Shown here one piece after another: positions 18,998 through 26,769 of a stretch of DNA of 37,340 nucleotides. Below the pieces are notes generated by a model that did no database searches, had not been told where the DNA came from, and saw nothing but the letters and a program-made list of their open reading frames with translations. Within the stretch, counting starts at the first letter, position 1; every line of letters starts with the position of its first letter. The stretch is taken from assembly GCA_035490315.1 (NCBI GenBank), contig DATHET010000119.1, forward strand, positions 1-37,340, in the 5' to 3' direction. The position numbers were made by a program, and so were the translations under genes. This stretch comes from JADJQU01 sp035490315 (lineage in GTDB: Bacteria; Planctomycetota; UBA1135; GCA-002686595).

Positions 18998-20413
18998 ATG
19001 AAGACCACATCACGTGCATTGAGCGTCCTGTTCGCAGCCCTGTTGGCTTCCTACGCGACCGCCTATTGGTCCGGATTGCCGGAGGTTCCCGTCGCTCGCA
19101 TCCTTCCGCAGCTCGAGAAGCGCGTGCAGGACAATCCGAAGGACGCGCATGGGCAATACCTTCTCGGGCGCGTGCATGGCGCCGCCTTCGGACAGAAGAC
19201 TGCGGCGGTTCGCATGGAGGATGAGAAGGAGCTGGAATATCGCAATCGCGAGACGGGCAGTGGAGCGATCGCAGCGACTGCCATGCAGAGGAAGATCCTG
19301 GCGCCGCGCTTGAGCGACGAGGAGTTGCTGGTGCACCTGAGCACGGCAATTCAGCACCTTTCGATCGCCGTCGAGCTCGCGCCGGAGGATGCTTTGTATC
19401 GCATCGGATTCGGCTGCGCACTCGACACGGGAGCGCATCTGGCTGCGCAGGTCGATCCGACGGTCATGTCCGCCGCTGTGACAGTCGCAATGACGGAGCA
19501 GGAGACGAAGGACTCGGCAGCGATGATCGCAGCGCTGAAGCACGAGGACGAAACCACGCGCTCGAAAGCCGAAGCCAGTCTCGCCGCACTTGGTGCACGG
19601 ACGATTCCCTTGCTTTCGCGGCAGTTGGCCGAGTCCTCGGGAAAGCAGAAGGAGGCAGTGTCTCGGCTGCTCACGAGCGCATGGCGAGAATTGGCGCTCG
19701 AGAACTTCGATCGAGCCTACACGCTGCGCATCGGGATCGAGAGCAAGCTCGAAAGCGTCTTCGACGAAATGCGTGAAGCGCTGATCTGCTACGAGGCCGC
19801 GAATTCGTACATCAGGCTCGTCGGTTATCGGGGCCCGCGGGGCGAGGCGGAGAAGAAGCGGGTCGCCGAAATGAAGGCGGGGTTGGAAAAGTTGAAATCC
19901 ATTCCGACCTGGATCACGCCGATCCTGGTCCCCGATCGCGGCGATGCGACACTCGTCGAGCTCTTCGACGGCTCGCTCGCGAGCTTCGACCTTTCCGGCG
20001 CCGGTATCGTGCAGACCTGGCAATGGCCGACGTCCGATGCGAGCTTCCTCGTCTGGGATCCCGAGTGCACCGGCGAGATCCGCTCGGGCCGGCAACTCTT
20101 TGGCTCGGCGACGTGGTGGATGTTCTTCGAGGATGGCTATCGCGCGCTCGAAGCCCTCGATGCCGACGGGAACGGATCGCTCACCGGCGACGAGCTCGAG
20201 GGACTTGCGCTGTGGCGAGACGCGGATCGCGACGGAGTCTCGGACGCGGGTGAGGTCCAATCGCTCAGCGCGCGCGGCGTCGTCGCGTTGGCCACGAAGG
20301 CCGACGGCATCGATGGACTCTCGCCGACTTGCTCGCGCGGCGTGATGTTTGCCAACAATTCGCTGCGGCCGACGTTCGACTGGGTCGCTAGCCCCGTTCC
20401 GGCGTCACCTTGA
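18998..20413 (+). CDS. Secreted helical protein with two EF-hand loops
   Basis: 471 residues. The N-terminal hydrophobic segment (MKTTSRALSVLFAALLASYA) is a signal peptide or anchor. Residues about 30-150 look TPR-like (NPKDAHGQYLLGRVHG, then LSIAVELAPEDALYRIG). A short HEAT-like stretch follows (TRSKAEASLAALGARTIPLL). Near the C-terminus are two calcium-binding EF-hand loops with canonical Asp/Glu spacing: DADGNGSLTGDE at 388-399 and DADRDGVSDAGE at 408-419. Such pairs are common in secreted planctomycete proteins. It lies in line with the beta-sandwich array and is probably transcribed with it. A function beyond Ca2+ binding cannot be assigned. Confidence 0.8.
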   Translation: MKTTSRALSVLFAALLASYATAYWSGLPEVPVARILPQLEKRVQDNPKDAHGQYLLGRVHGAAFGQKTAAVRMEDEKELEYRNRETGSGAIAATAMQRKILAPRLSDEELLVHLSTAIQHLSIAVELAPEDALYRIGFGCALDTGAHLAAQVDPTVMSAAVTVAMTEQETKDSAAMIAALKHEDETTRSKAEASLAALGARTIPLLSRQLAESSGKQKEAVSRLLTSAWRELALENFDRAYTLRIGIESKLESVFDEMREALICYEAANSYIRLVGYRGPRGEAEKKRVAEMKAGLEKLKSIPTWITPILVPDRGDATLVELFDGSLASFDLSGAGIVQTWQWPTSDASFLVWDPECTGEIRSGRQLFGSATWWMFFEDGYRALEALDADGNGSLTGDELEGLALWRDADRDGVSDAGEVQSLSARGVVALATKADGIDGLSPTCSRGVMFANNSLRPTFDWVASPVPASP

Positions 20414-20457
20414 TCCCTGAGCTTCACGAGCCCCCGGCCACCGCGCTTGCCTTCCGC

Positions 20458-21375
20458 ATGAAACACTCCTGCCTGGCTTTGTTCCTCGCGCTTGCCGGCG
20501 TCGCATGCACGAGCGTTGGTTCACCGCCGCGCGCGTCATCCCAGGAATCGGGACCGTCTGTCGCGCGCTGGCAGAAGATCGCGGCTGACGAACAGGCATT
20601 GCCCGAAGGTACTTCGGTGCACGATCTCGCGCTCGAGCTGGCCTCGTTCGCGTCTTTGTCCGATCCCGTGTTGCGCGACGAGATCGGCTACGAGGTCAGC
20701 GCACGCTGGATCGGAGCGGGACGGCTTTCCAACGCGGACCTGCACGAACTCTTCGCGCTGCACCTTGCGCGCCTGCACACCGGTCTCGGCGAAGGCGAGG
20801 GCGACGGAGTGTTCCTGCGCTCATTCAGCGCGCTGCATCTTTCGCTGCTCATCGCTCGCGACAACCGTCAGCCGTTCCTCGAAGCCGCCGACGTCACCGC
20901 GGCAGTCTCCGCCGTCGCTCGGAGCCTTCGCGAAGAGCGCGACCGGCGCGGCTGGGCCGAGGGCAAGGGCTGGGCGCACCCGATCGCCCACGCCGCGGAC
21001 TTGACGAAGTTCCTCGCTCGCCATCGCTTCCTGCGCACCGAGGACGCAGCCGTCCTGTTCTCCGGCCTCGAAGCCGGCTTCGAAGGTCCGAACGCCTGGG
21101 GCGAGAATGACCGCCTCGCCGCCGCCGCGCAATCGCTCTTCCTGCGCGAAGAGTTCGACGCCGCATCCCTCCAAGCCCGCTGCGGCGTGTGGATCCAAGA
21201 CGCCCGCGCCGTTTGGCAAACCCAACCTTTCGACACGCAACTCTTCCGCCGCACCGAGAACCGCAAACAATTCCTGCGCGCCCTCCACGCCCGCCTCTCG
21301 ACCGATCCCGCTCCGAGCGAACCCAAAAGGAGTCTCGCCCAACGCCTCCTGGAGACGCTCTCCGACATGCCATGA
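20458..21375 (+). CDS. DUF2785-family exported protein, probable lipoprotein
   Basis: 305 residues. The N-terminus MKHSCLALFLALAGVACTS has a hydrophobic core ending in Cys; the box (GVAC) is not ideal but a lipoprotein is likely. The body matches my memory of the DUF2785 family: LRDEIGYEVSARWI, DGVFLRSFSALHLSLLI, DNRQPFLE and especially EGKGWAHPIAHAADLTKFL. The family has no established biochemical role. The ATG at 20458 is chosen because the upstream TTG at 20410 adds residues before the signal sequence. It is the last gene of the rightward block. A palindromic repeat arm begins 3 bp after its stop codon. Confidence 0.8.
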   Translation: MKHSCLALFLALAGVACTSVGSPPRASSQESGPSVARWQKIAADEQALPEGTSVHDLALELASFASLSDPVLRDEIGYEVSARWIGAGRLSNADLHELFALHLARLHTGLGEGEGDGVFLRSFSALHLSLLIARDNRQPFLEAADVTAAVSAVARSLREERDRRGWAEGKGWAHPIAHAADLTKFLARHRFLRTEDAAVLFSGLEAGFEGPNAWGENDRLAAAAQSLFLREEFDAASLQARCGVWIQDARAVWQTQPFDTQLFRRTENRKQFLRALHARLSTDPAPSEPKRSLAQRLLETLSDMP

Positions 21376-21378
21376 CGC

Positions 21379-21408
21379 GGTACCCGGTATTCTACCGCCA
21401 TCTTGAAC
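21379..21408 (+). repeat. Solitary arm of the GGTACCCGGTATTC palindromic element (copy A)
   Basis: The sequence runs GGTACCCGGTATTCTACCGC and then CATCTTGAAC. It matches the left arm of the complete inverted element at 30546-30651 with one substitution, but no right arm is found nearby. It starts 3 bp after the DUF2785 stop codon. It appears to be a decayed or half element. Confidence 0.8.
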
Positions 21409-21578
21409 CTGGCCTTGACACTCCGGCTCGCAGTCCGCGTGCATTTGGCCACGGTGGATGAGGGCTGACGCCTCGGCGGTTTCGCAGCGGTTTTCTCGTC
21501 GAACCGATGCGCTGACTTGCGGGAAGGAGACCATCGCGCGCACCATGGGGGCCGACGCGGCAGCGTCGGAGATCCGCG

Positions 21579-22178
21579 ATGGACGACAAGACTTCGAAAC
21601 TCGTGGAGAGCGCGTCGCAGGGCGACCGGGATGCGGCGGAGCAATTGTTCGCGCGCTACTGGCCCGACCTCGAGCGTTTTCTAGCACGTCGAGCGGGTGG
21701 CGTGCGCGGCGCGGTCGAGTCCGGCGCCGATCTGGCACAGTCGGTGTGCCGCGAAGTGCTCGTGCACCTGAAGGACGAGCGATTCGAATTCCGCGGCGAG
21801 GCCGAGTTCCGTCAATGGCTGTTCAACGCGGCCGATTTGAAGCTCAAGCAGAAGCGCCGCTACTGGGGCGCCGAGAAACGCGCCGCGGATCGCGAAGTCC
21901 CGCTGGACTCTGCCTCTGGCGCCAGTCCGCGCGACCGTTTCTTCCTGTCGCTGTGCACGCCGAGCGAGGACGCTCTGCAACGCGAGGAAATCGCGCGCCT
22001 GCAACGCGCCTTCGACGGGCTTGCCCCTGACCAGAAGGAAATCATCGAGCTCGCGCACTTCCAGGAAACGCCCCATGCCGAGATCGCCTCGAGGCTCGGC
22101 GTCAGCGAGGCCCACTCGCGCGTGCGCCTCTCGCGGGCCCTCGCGAGGCTTTCGACGCTCGCGGCGAAGAAGACTTGA
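21579..22178 (+). CDS. ECF-type RNA polymerase sigma factor
   Basis: 199 residues. The sigma-2 region covers about residues 10-85 (ARYWPDLERFLARR, FRQWLFNAADLKLKQKRR). After a linker, sigma-4 covers about 135-195 with LAPDQKEIIELAHFQ and a helix-turn-helix at about 160-185 (HAEIASRLGVSEAHSRVRLS). There is no anti-sigma gene. Instead a Ser/Thr kinase gene converges on it, an arrangement known from planctomycete ECF groups in which kinase and sigma are thought to work together. The start ATG has GGAG seven bases upstream. The target promoters are unknown; the operon to its left is one candidate by proximity only. Confidence 0.88.
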   Translation: MDDKTSKLVESASQGDRDAAEQLFARYWPDLERFLARRAGGVRGAVESGADLAQSVCREVLVHLKDERFEFRGEAEFRQWLFNAADLKLKQKRRYWGAEKRAADREVPLDSASGASPRDRFFLSLCTPSEDALQREEIARLQRAFDGLAPDQKEIIELAHFQETPHAEIASRLGVSEAHSRVRLSRALARLSTLAAKKT

Positions 22179-22182
22179 CGTC

Positions 22183-22283
22183 TGTCGGTACGGAGCCAGG
22201 TTCGCTCACGACACCCCTCGGTCCGTCGCGCGAAGCGCGGCAGACCGAGGGGTGTCGTGAGCGAGCCTGGCTCCGTACCGACA
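22183..22283. repeat. Giant hairpin between convergent genes, probable bidirectional terminator
   Basis: The left arm (22183-22223) and right arm (22243-22283) are 41 nt each and complementary except at one position. The arms begin TGTCGGTACGGAGCCAGG. The 19-nt centre contains a further CGCGC/GCGCG stem closed by GAA. It starts 5 bp after the sigma factor stop and ends 1 bp before the kinase stop, filling the whole intergenic space. There is no T-tract. It could terminate both transcripts, block antisense readthrough, or be a mobile palindromic repeat that lodged at the gene ends. Confidence 0.9.
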
Positions 22284-22284
22284 A

Positions 22285-25020
22285 TTAGTTCTGCGCTGCA
22301 CGCGCTCGGCAGGCTTCGGCCTCGTCAGGGCGGCCTTGAGCTTCGAGCGAGGCCGCCAGGGATCCATACAAGGCCGGCGACATCGCTGGCAAGAGCCGCT
22401 CCGACTCCGCGATCGCTTCGCGCAGGACTTCCTCGGCGGCCTTCGTCGCACCGAGCTGCATCGACTGATTCGCGGACGCGGCGAGAGCGTCGAGCGCGGA
22501 CTTCGACTGCCCCGCGACGTCGAGCAGGATCCGGCCCGCTTCGTAGTAGAGATCGGCGGCCCGCCGCGAATCGCCGCGAGCCTTCGCGCAGGCTGCAAGG
22601 TTCTTCAAGGAGAAGCCGACGAAGACGTGGCGCGGACCGTAGGCCTCGCTCTGCATCGCGATCACCCGCGGGTAGATCTCCTCCGCTTCGGGGAAGCGCC
22701 CCTGGCGCGCGAGCGTGCCGGCAAGATTGCCCCCGCACAGGGCCGCGCTGGTGTGAGCGGATCCCACTTCTCGCTCGAAGATCACGAGCGCGCGGCGCAG
22801 GAGAGAAACTTCGCGCGCGCTCTCGCCGCACGCGCCGGCGACCGCGGCCAGGTTCAAATACAGCTCCGCCTGCTTGGTGCCCTCCTTCCTCCAGAACAGG
22901 TTCGCGCAGTCCAAGGCTTCCGTGTAGGCGGCCTCCGCCGCGGACAGGTTGCCCTGGTTCTTGTCGACGTAGCCGCGCAGGTTGAGCGCCTCGACGATCC
23001 CGGGGTCCTTCCTGCCAGGCTCCTCGCGCAGGGAGCGCAGGGCCGAATCGACCAGCACGCTGGCCTCGGCGAACTTTTTCTGAGCGGCGTAGAGCGAGGC
23101 GAAGCGCAGGTCGAAGCGCGCGAGCGACTGGCTGGAAACACTGTCCACCGCGGCGGCGATGCTGCGTGCTTCCTCGAGATCCGCGCGCGCCGACTCGAGC
23201 TCGCCGCTGCCAGCCCGGATCCAGGCCCGTGCAGCCAGCGCCTGGGCGCGCTGATCCGCTGCACCCTCGTCCGAGAGCCTGAGCGTGGCAAGTGCCCGAT
23301 CGTAGGCTTGCGTCGCGGCCACGCCGTCGCCGGCCGCCCTCAGGGCGTCGCCGAGCAGCCGCTGCGCTCTCGCGTAGGACACGTGATCCTCGGGCGGCGC
23401 CTGGGTCGCATAGACCGCGCTCGCATCCTCGAATTGCTTTCGCGCAAGCTCGTTGGCCCCGAGCTCGAGCAGCGCGAGGCCGATCGACATCTGGATGCGC
23501 GCCGTCGCCAGCGGATGGCCTTCCAGCCCGGCCTTCACTTCCGCCGCGCCGAGCTCGAGCACATCGCGCAGCGTGAAATCCTCGCCCCTGGCCACCGACG
23601 GAGCTCCGCGCAGGAACAGACCTGTGACGAAGTCGAGCGAGCGCTGCATCTCGAAGCTTGCATTGCGCTCCTTCTCCAGGGCGATCGTCTTCTCCGCATC
23701 GGCCTGCTTCGCGCGAGTCAGCGACGCCTCCAACTTCGACGCGTAAAGCGTCTTCTGCGCGAGCAGAGCCAAAGGGATCCCGCCGACGAGCGCGAGCCCG
23801 AGCACGATCGACACAGCGCGAGCCGGATGGCGCTGCGCGAAGCGTTTCGCGCGTACGAAAGCTCCCGGCGGCCGGGCCTCGATCGCGCGGCGAGCCAGCA
23901 CGTTCTCGAGGTCGCGACCGAGGGCCGCGGCGCTCGCGTAGCGCCTGGAAGGCTCTGGATCCATCGCGACCAGACAAACGGTCTCCAGATCCGGCGGCAC
24001 GCGGCGGTTTCGCGCGCGGATCGGATCGGGTCGCGCGTCCAGCGCGGCGTGCATGATCGACAGCGCGTCGTCGCCGCGGAACGGCAGCTGGAGCGTCAAC
24101 ATTTCATACAGGACCACGCCCAGCGAATACACGTCCGCGCGCCCGTCGATCGCGCCGCCCTTCTGCATCTGCTCCGGCGGCATGTAGAGGATCGTGCCGA
24201 CCTGGGCTCCGCTGCGCGTCAATCGGTTCGCGTCGGAGCGGCTCGTCAGACCGAAGTCGAGCAGGCGCGCTCGCCCATCCGAGGCCAGGGCGATGTTCGA
24301 GGGCTTGACGTCGCGGTGGATGATCTCCTTGTCGTGAGCGTGCTCCAGCGCGCTGGCGATCTGGCGCACGATGCCGACGCAGGCTTCGATCCAGGTTCCG
24401 CTGTAGATCGACGAGCCGCGCGCCCCACCCGAGTCACCGTCGTTCATGCCGGCCTTGTGCTCGACCACGGCGGCGAGATCGGCGCCGCTCAAGGATTCCG
24501 GTGCGCGATCGGCCACTGCCGCGAGCGCCTGGTCGAGCGTGCATCCGCGCACGAGCTCCATCGCGAAGTACGGCATCCCGCCCTCTTCTCCCACCATGTA
24601 GATGGGGACGATGTTCGGGTGCGAGAGCTTCGCGATCGCCAGCGCCTCGCGTTGGAAGCGCTCGCGCGCGCCTTCGAAGTAGACCAGGTCGGGGCGGATC
24701 AGCTTGAGCGCCACGCTGCGGCCGAGTGCAGCCTGGCGCGCTTCGAACACCACGCCCATGCCGCCCTGTCCGATGCGGCGCACGATGGTGAAGTCTCCGA
24801 TCACGGAGGGCATCACCGGAGCCTGGCGCTCGAAGGCAAAGCCGAAGGCCTGCAGGAGTCGCGCGCGTTCGCGAAGTCCCGCTTCGAGCTCGGGATGCGC
24901 GGCGCAGGCTTCTTCCAGGCGTCGGCTGCGCTCGCTGTCTTGCGCCTCGAGGCACTCCGCGATCAGCGCTTCGAGCTGAGCCTCGTTCTCGCCGTTTCGA
25001 TTCGGAGCTGAATCCGCCAT
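22285..25020 (-). CDS. Transmembrane Ser/Thr protein kinase with C-terminal TPR region
   Basis: 911 residues. The kinase domain covers about 76-375: Gly-rich loop IGQGGMGVV (83-91), Lys106 in VALKLI, catalytic loop HRDVKPSN (235-242) and DFG (255-257). PPE replaces APE at the activation-segment end, common in bacterial Hanks kinases, so it should be active. An insert rich in Gly/Ser/Asp (about 190-208) interrupts the C-lobe start. One TM helix (about 402-421) separates the cytoplasmic kinase from a helical C-terminal half (about 430-911) with TPR-like repeats, by topology predicted outside the membrane. It faces an ECF sigma factor gene across a hairpin, and phosphorylation of that sigma factor is a reasonable inference. 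A small zinc-ribbon gene lies 90 bp upstream on the same strand. Confidence 0.93.
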   Translation of the reverse strand: MADSAPNRNGENEAQLEALIAECLEAQDSERSRRLEEACAAHPELEAGLRERARLLQAFGFAFERQAPVMPSVIGDFTIVRRIGQGGMGVVFEARQAALGRSVALKLIRPDLVYFEGARERFQREALAIAKLSHPNIVPIYMVGEEGGMPYFAMELVRGCTLDQALAAVADRAPESLSGADLAAVVEHKAGMNDGDSGGARGSSIYSGTWIEACVGIVRQIASALEHAHDKEIIHRDVKPSNIALASDGRARLLDFGLTSRSDANRLTRSGAQVGTILYMPPEQMQKGGAIDGRADVYSLGVVLYEMLTLQLPFRGDDALSIMHAALDARPDPIRARNRRVPPDLETVCLVAMDPEPSRRYASAAALGRDLENVLARRAIEARPPGAFVRAKRFAQRHPARAVSIVLGLALVGGIPLALLAQKTLYASKLEASLTRAKQADAEKTIALEKERNASFEMQRSLDFVTGLFLRGAPSVARGEDFTLRDVLELGAAEVKAGLEGHPLATARIQMSIGLALLELGANELARKQFEDASAVYATQAPPEDHVSYARAQRLLGDALRAAGDGVAATQAYDRALATLRLSDEGAADQRAQALAARAWIRAGSGELESARADLEEARSIAAAVDSVSSQSLARFDLRFASLYAAQKKFAEASVLVDSALRSLREEPGRKDPGIVEALNLRGYVDKNQGNLSAAEAAYTEALDCANLFWRKEGTKQAELYLNLAAVAGACGESAREVSLLRRALVIFEREVGSAHTSAALCGGNLAGTLARQGRFPEAEEIYPRVIAMQSEAYGPRHVFVGFSLKNLAACAKARGDSRRAADLYYEAGRILLDVAGQSKSALDALAASANQSMQLGATKAAEEVLREAIAESERLLPAMSPALYGSLAASLEAQGRPDEAEACRARAAQN

Positions 25021-25110
25021 GGACTGACCTGAAGGCGAAAGCGCGTCAGGGCGTCGGCGATTCTACGCTCCGTGCTCCATTCGCATCGAAGACCACGCCT
25101 TCGAACGTCC

Positions 25111-25473
25111 TCACCCAAAGCGCAGGCCGCAACCGGGGCAGCGCGTCGGCCCGTTGGCGAATTTGCGCCCGCAGGCCGGGCATTCCAGCTCCTCCGCATC
25201 GAGATCGAAGCCCGCCGAGCTCGACTGGCTCGTGCCTGGCGCGCAGGTCTCCTGCCAGTGCTGCTCGATCAGCGCGGCCGCGCGTCCCTCGTCCCCGCTC
25301 GCGACCGCGAGCCAGAGGTTGGTGCCTCAAGTCCCGCATTGCTCTTTCGGCGGACGCACGAGCTCTGCCGCGACTCCGCCGCGCAACAGAGCGCGCTTCA
25401 GCTCCTCGAGATGATCGAGGTTGCCTTGTGCGATCACTGCGCCGGTTCCGGGTTCGCGCTCCATACCCTGCAT
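25111..25473 (-). CDS. DUF2007-like/zinc-ribbon protein with in-frame TGA; candidate selenoprotein
   Basis: Reading from the ATG complementary to 25471-25473 (Shine-Dalgarno GGAAGGGG just upstream) gives 48 codons, a TGA (25327-25329), then 71 more codons in the same frame to a TGA at 25111-25113. Both halves form one protein. Residues about 10-75 resemble the small DUF2007 signal-transducing-protein fold (LKRALLRGGVAAELV, then TNLWLAVASGDEGRAAALI). Residues 97-119 are a zinc ribbon with CPAC (98-101) and CPGC (112-115). The internal TGA follows Cys46-Gly-Thr, so decoding as selenocysteine gives a CGTU redox-type motif. A hairpin with loop GGUC begins its loop 20 nt after the TGA, within the spacing known for bacterial SECIS elements. 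The alternative is a nonsense mutation splitting an ordinary CGTC protein. No selenocysteine-machinery gene is in this window. Confidence 0.6.
25287..25318 (-). promoter_or_regulatory. SECIS-like stem-loop downstream of in-frame TGA
   Basis: On the minus strand, GCTCGC (25312-25307) pairs perfectly with GCGAGC (25302-25297) around a GGTC tetraloop (25306-25303). An outer CCTC/GAGG stem (25318-25315 with 25290-25287) extends it across an internal loop. The loop begins after 20 nt counted from the TGA. The E. coli fdhF element also presents GGUC in its loop at about 17-18 nt. High G+C coding sequence forms many hairpins by chance, so this is supporting rather than conclusive evidence. Confidence 0.5.
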
Positions 25474-25638
25474 GGTACCCCTTCCGAGCCCCACGCCGCC
25501 CCCTCAGCCAGGGTTCGCGGGGACTGCCGCGTCGAGGCTGGACTGCCCGATTTCGCAGGTCTCTTGTAGGGTGGAGTAGACCGGTGAGCACGGATTCCCC
25601 GTCTCGCCGCGGTCGAAGAATCTCAGGAGAGTACGTCC

Positions 25639-26637
25639 ATGAAGGTATTAGCCACGCTCCTCGGTATCGCCCTTGCTAATGCCGCCAGCACTTCCGTTTC
25701 GGCCCAATGCCCGTCCCAGACCACCCTGTTCGCCAGCAACAATTCCGGCAGCATCAACGGACAGATTTTCTTCGACATCAACGTCACGAACCCCGCCGGA
25801 ATCATCGTGTCGTCGCTCGACGTCAACATCAATGGCGCGGGAGGCACGCCCTTCCAACTGGACGTCTACACCGTTCCGACGACCTACCTCGGCAACGAGA
25901 CGCTCATGAGCAACTGGACGCTGGTTTCCAGCGGCGCGAGCACTTCGAACGCGACCAATGTGCCGTCGCCGGTCGACGTGAGCGATTTCTCGCTACCGAC
26001 CGGCTCGAAGGGTATCTCCTTCGTCGTGACCGGCGTTGCCCATGCCTACACCAATGGCACCGGCCCGAATCAGACGTACGTCAACCCTGATTTCACGCTG
26101 AACTGCGGCGCGGCGCTGAATGTCCCCTGGACTGGTGCGCCTTTCACGCCGCGCGTGTGGAACGGCACGATCTTCTACAACTGCTTGAGCGGCCCGGTCG
26201 TGTATTGCACGACCAAAACCAACTCGCAGGGTTGCAATCCCAGCATCGCAAGCGCGGGCATCTCGAGTGCGACGGCGGGATCTGGATTCAGCATCTCGGC
26301 CTCGCAGGTGATCAACAACAAGCCCGGCCTCTTGATCTACTCGAGCACGGGTCGGGCCGCGATACCTTTCCGCGGCGGCTTCCGCTGCATGAACACTCCA
26401 GTCCGTCGGTCGATCGTGTTGAATTCCCTCGGCAACCCTCCGCCGAGCAATTGCTCGGGCGTCTACTCGATCGACATGAACGCCTTCACGCTCGGCGCAC
26501 TCGGCGGGAAGCCCGCTGCGTATCTGGCTGTCGCGGGGACCGTCGTCGATTCGCAGTTCTGGGGTCCCGACAATGGCTACCCACCGCCGAACAACGCGAC
26601 CCTGTCCGACGCGCTGGAATTCGTCGTCGGCCCGTGA
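25639..26637 (+). CDS. Secreted protein with Cys-containing planctomycete C-terminal module
   Basis: 332 residues with a signal peptide (MKVLATLLGIALANAAST, likely cut near VSA-Q). The start ATG has AGGAGAG about 7 bases upstream. The N-terminal part (about 25-185) is Asn/Thr/Ser-rich and beta-like, with FFDINVTNPAGIIVSSLDVN suggesting a beta-sandwich. From residue 189 (YCTTKTNSQGCNPSI) to the end the protein matches the C-terminal part of the protein encoded at 29531. Shared features are NNKPGLLIY, a Cys in the GG--C segment, SGVYSIDMN-F-LG-LGG and PNNATLS-AL. The role is unknown; the shared module could be for sorting or surface binding. The gene diverges from the small zinc-ribbon gene. 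Confidence 0.85.
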   Translation: MKVLATLLGIALANAASTSVSAQCPSQTTLFASNNSGSINGQIFFDINVTNPAGIIVSSLDVNINGAGGTPFQLDVYTVPTTYLGNETLMSNWTLVSSGASTSNATNVPSPVDVSDFSLPTGSKGISFVVTGVAHAYTNGTGPNQTYVNPDFTLNCGAALNVPWTGAPFTPRVWNGTIFYNCLSGPVVYCTTKTNSQGCNPSIASAGISSATAGSGFSISASQVINNKPGLLIYSSTGRAAIPFRGGFRCMNTPVRRSIVLNSLGNPPPSNCSGVYSIDMNAFTLGALGGKPAAYLAVAGTVVDSQFWGPDNGYPPPNNATLSDALEFVVGP

Positions 26638-26769
26638 TCTGCGCGGGCGTGTCGACTTCGCGTTGACGTGCCCGCGGAATCGAGCGCTCGAGGCCGCCGC
26701 CTTTTCTGGGTGGCTTGCCTCGAGCTTTGATGGCCCCCACGGCGATCGGGAGCTCACGGATCGAGAGAA

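Noticed and set aside
21545..22030. Alternative ORF from ATG at 21545 with an upstream GGAG
   Set aside because: It is out of frame with the sigma factor and has no domain. The sigma factor start at 21579 has its own GGAG.
22336..25011. Plus-strand open frame of 891 codons
   Set aside because: Antisense to the Ser/Thr kinase, whose catalytic motifs are intact. No recognisable domain in the shadow.
25046..25591. Minus-strand open frame of 181 codons over the zinc-ribbon gene
   Set aside because: It is the +1-type shadow of the DUF2007-like gene, Arg-rich with no domain. It is open only because the real frame carries a TGA.
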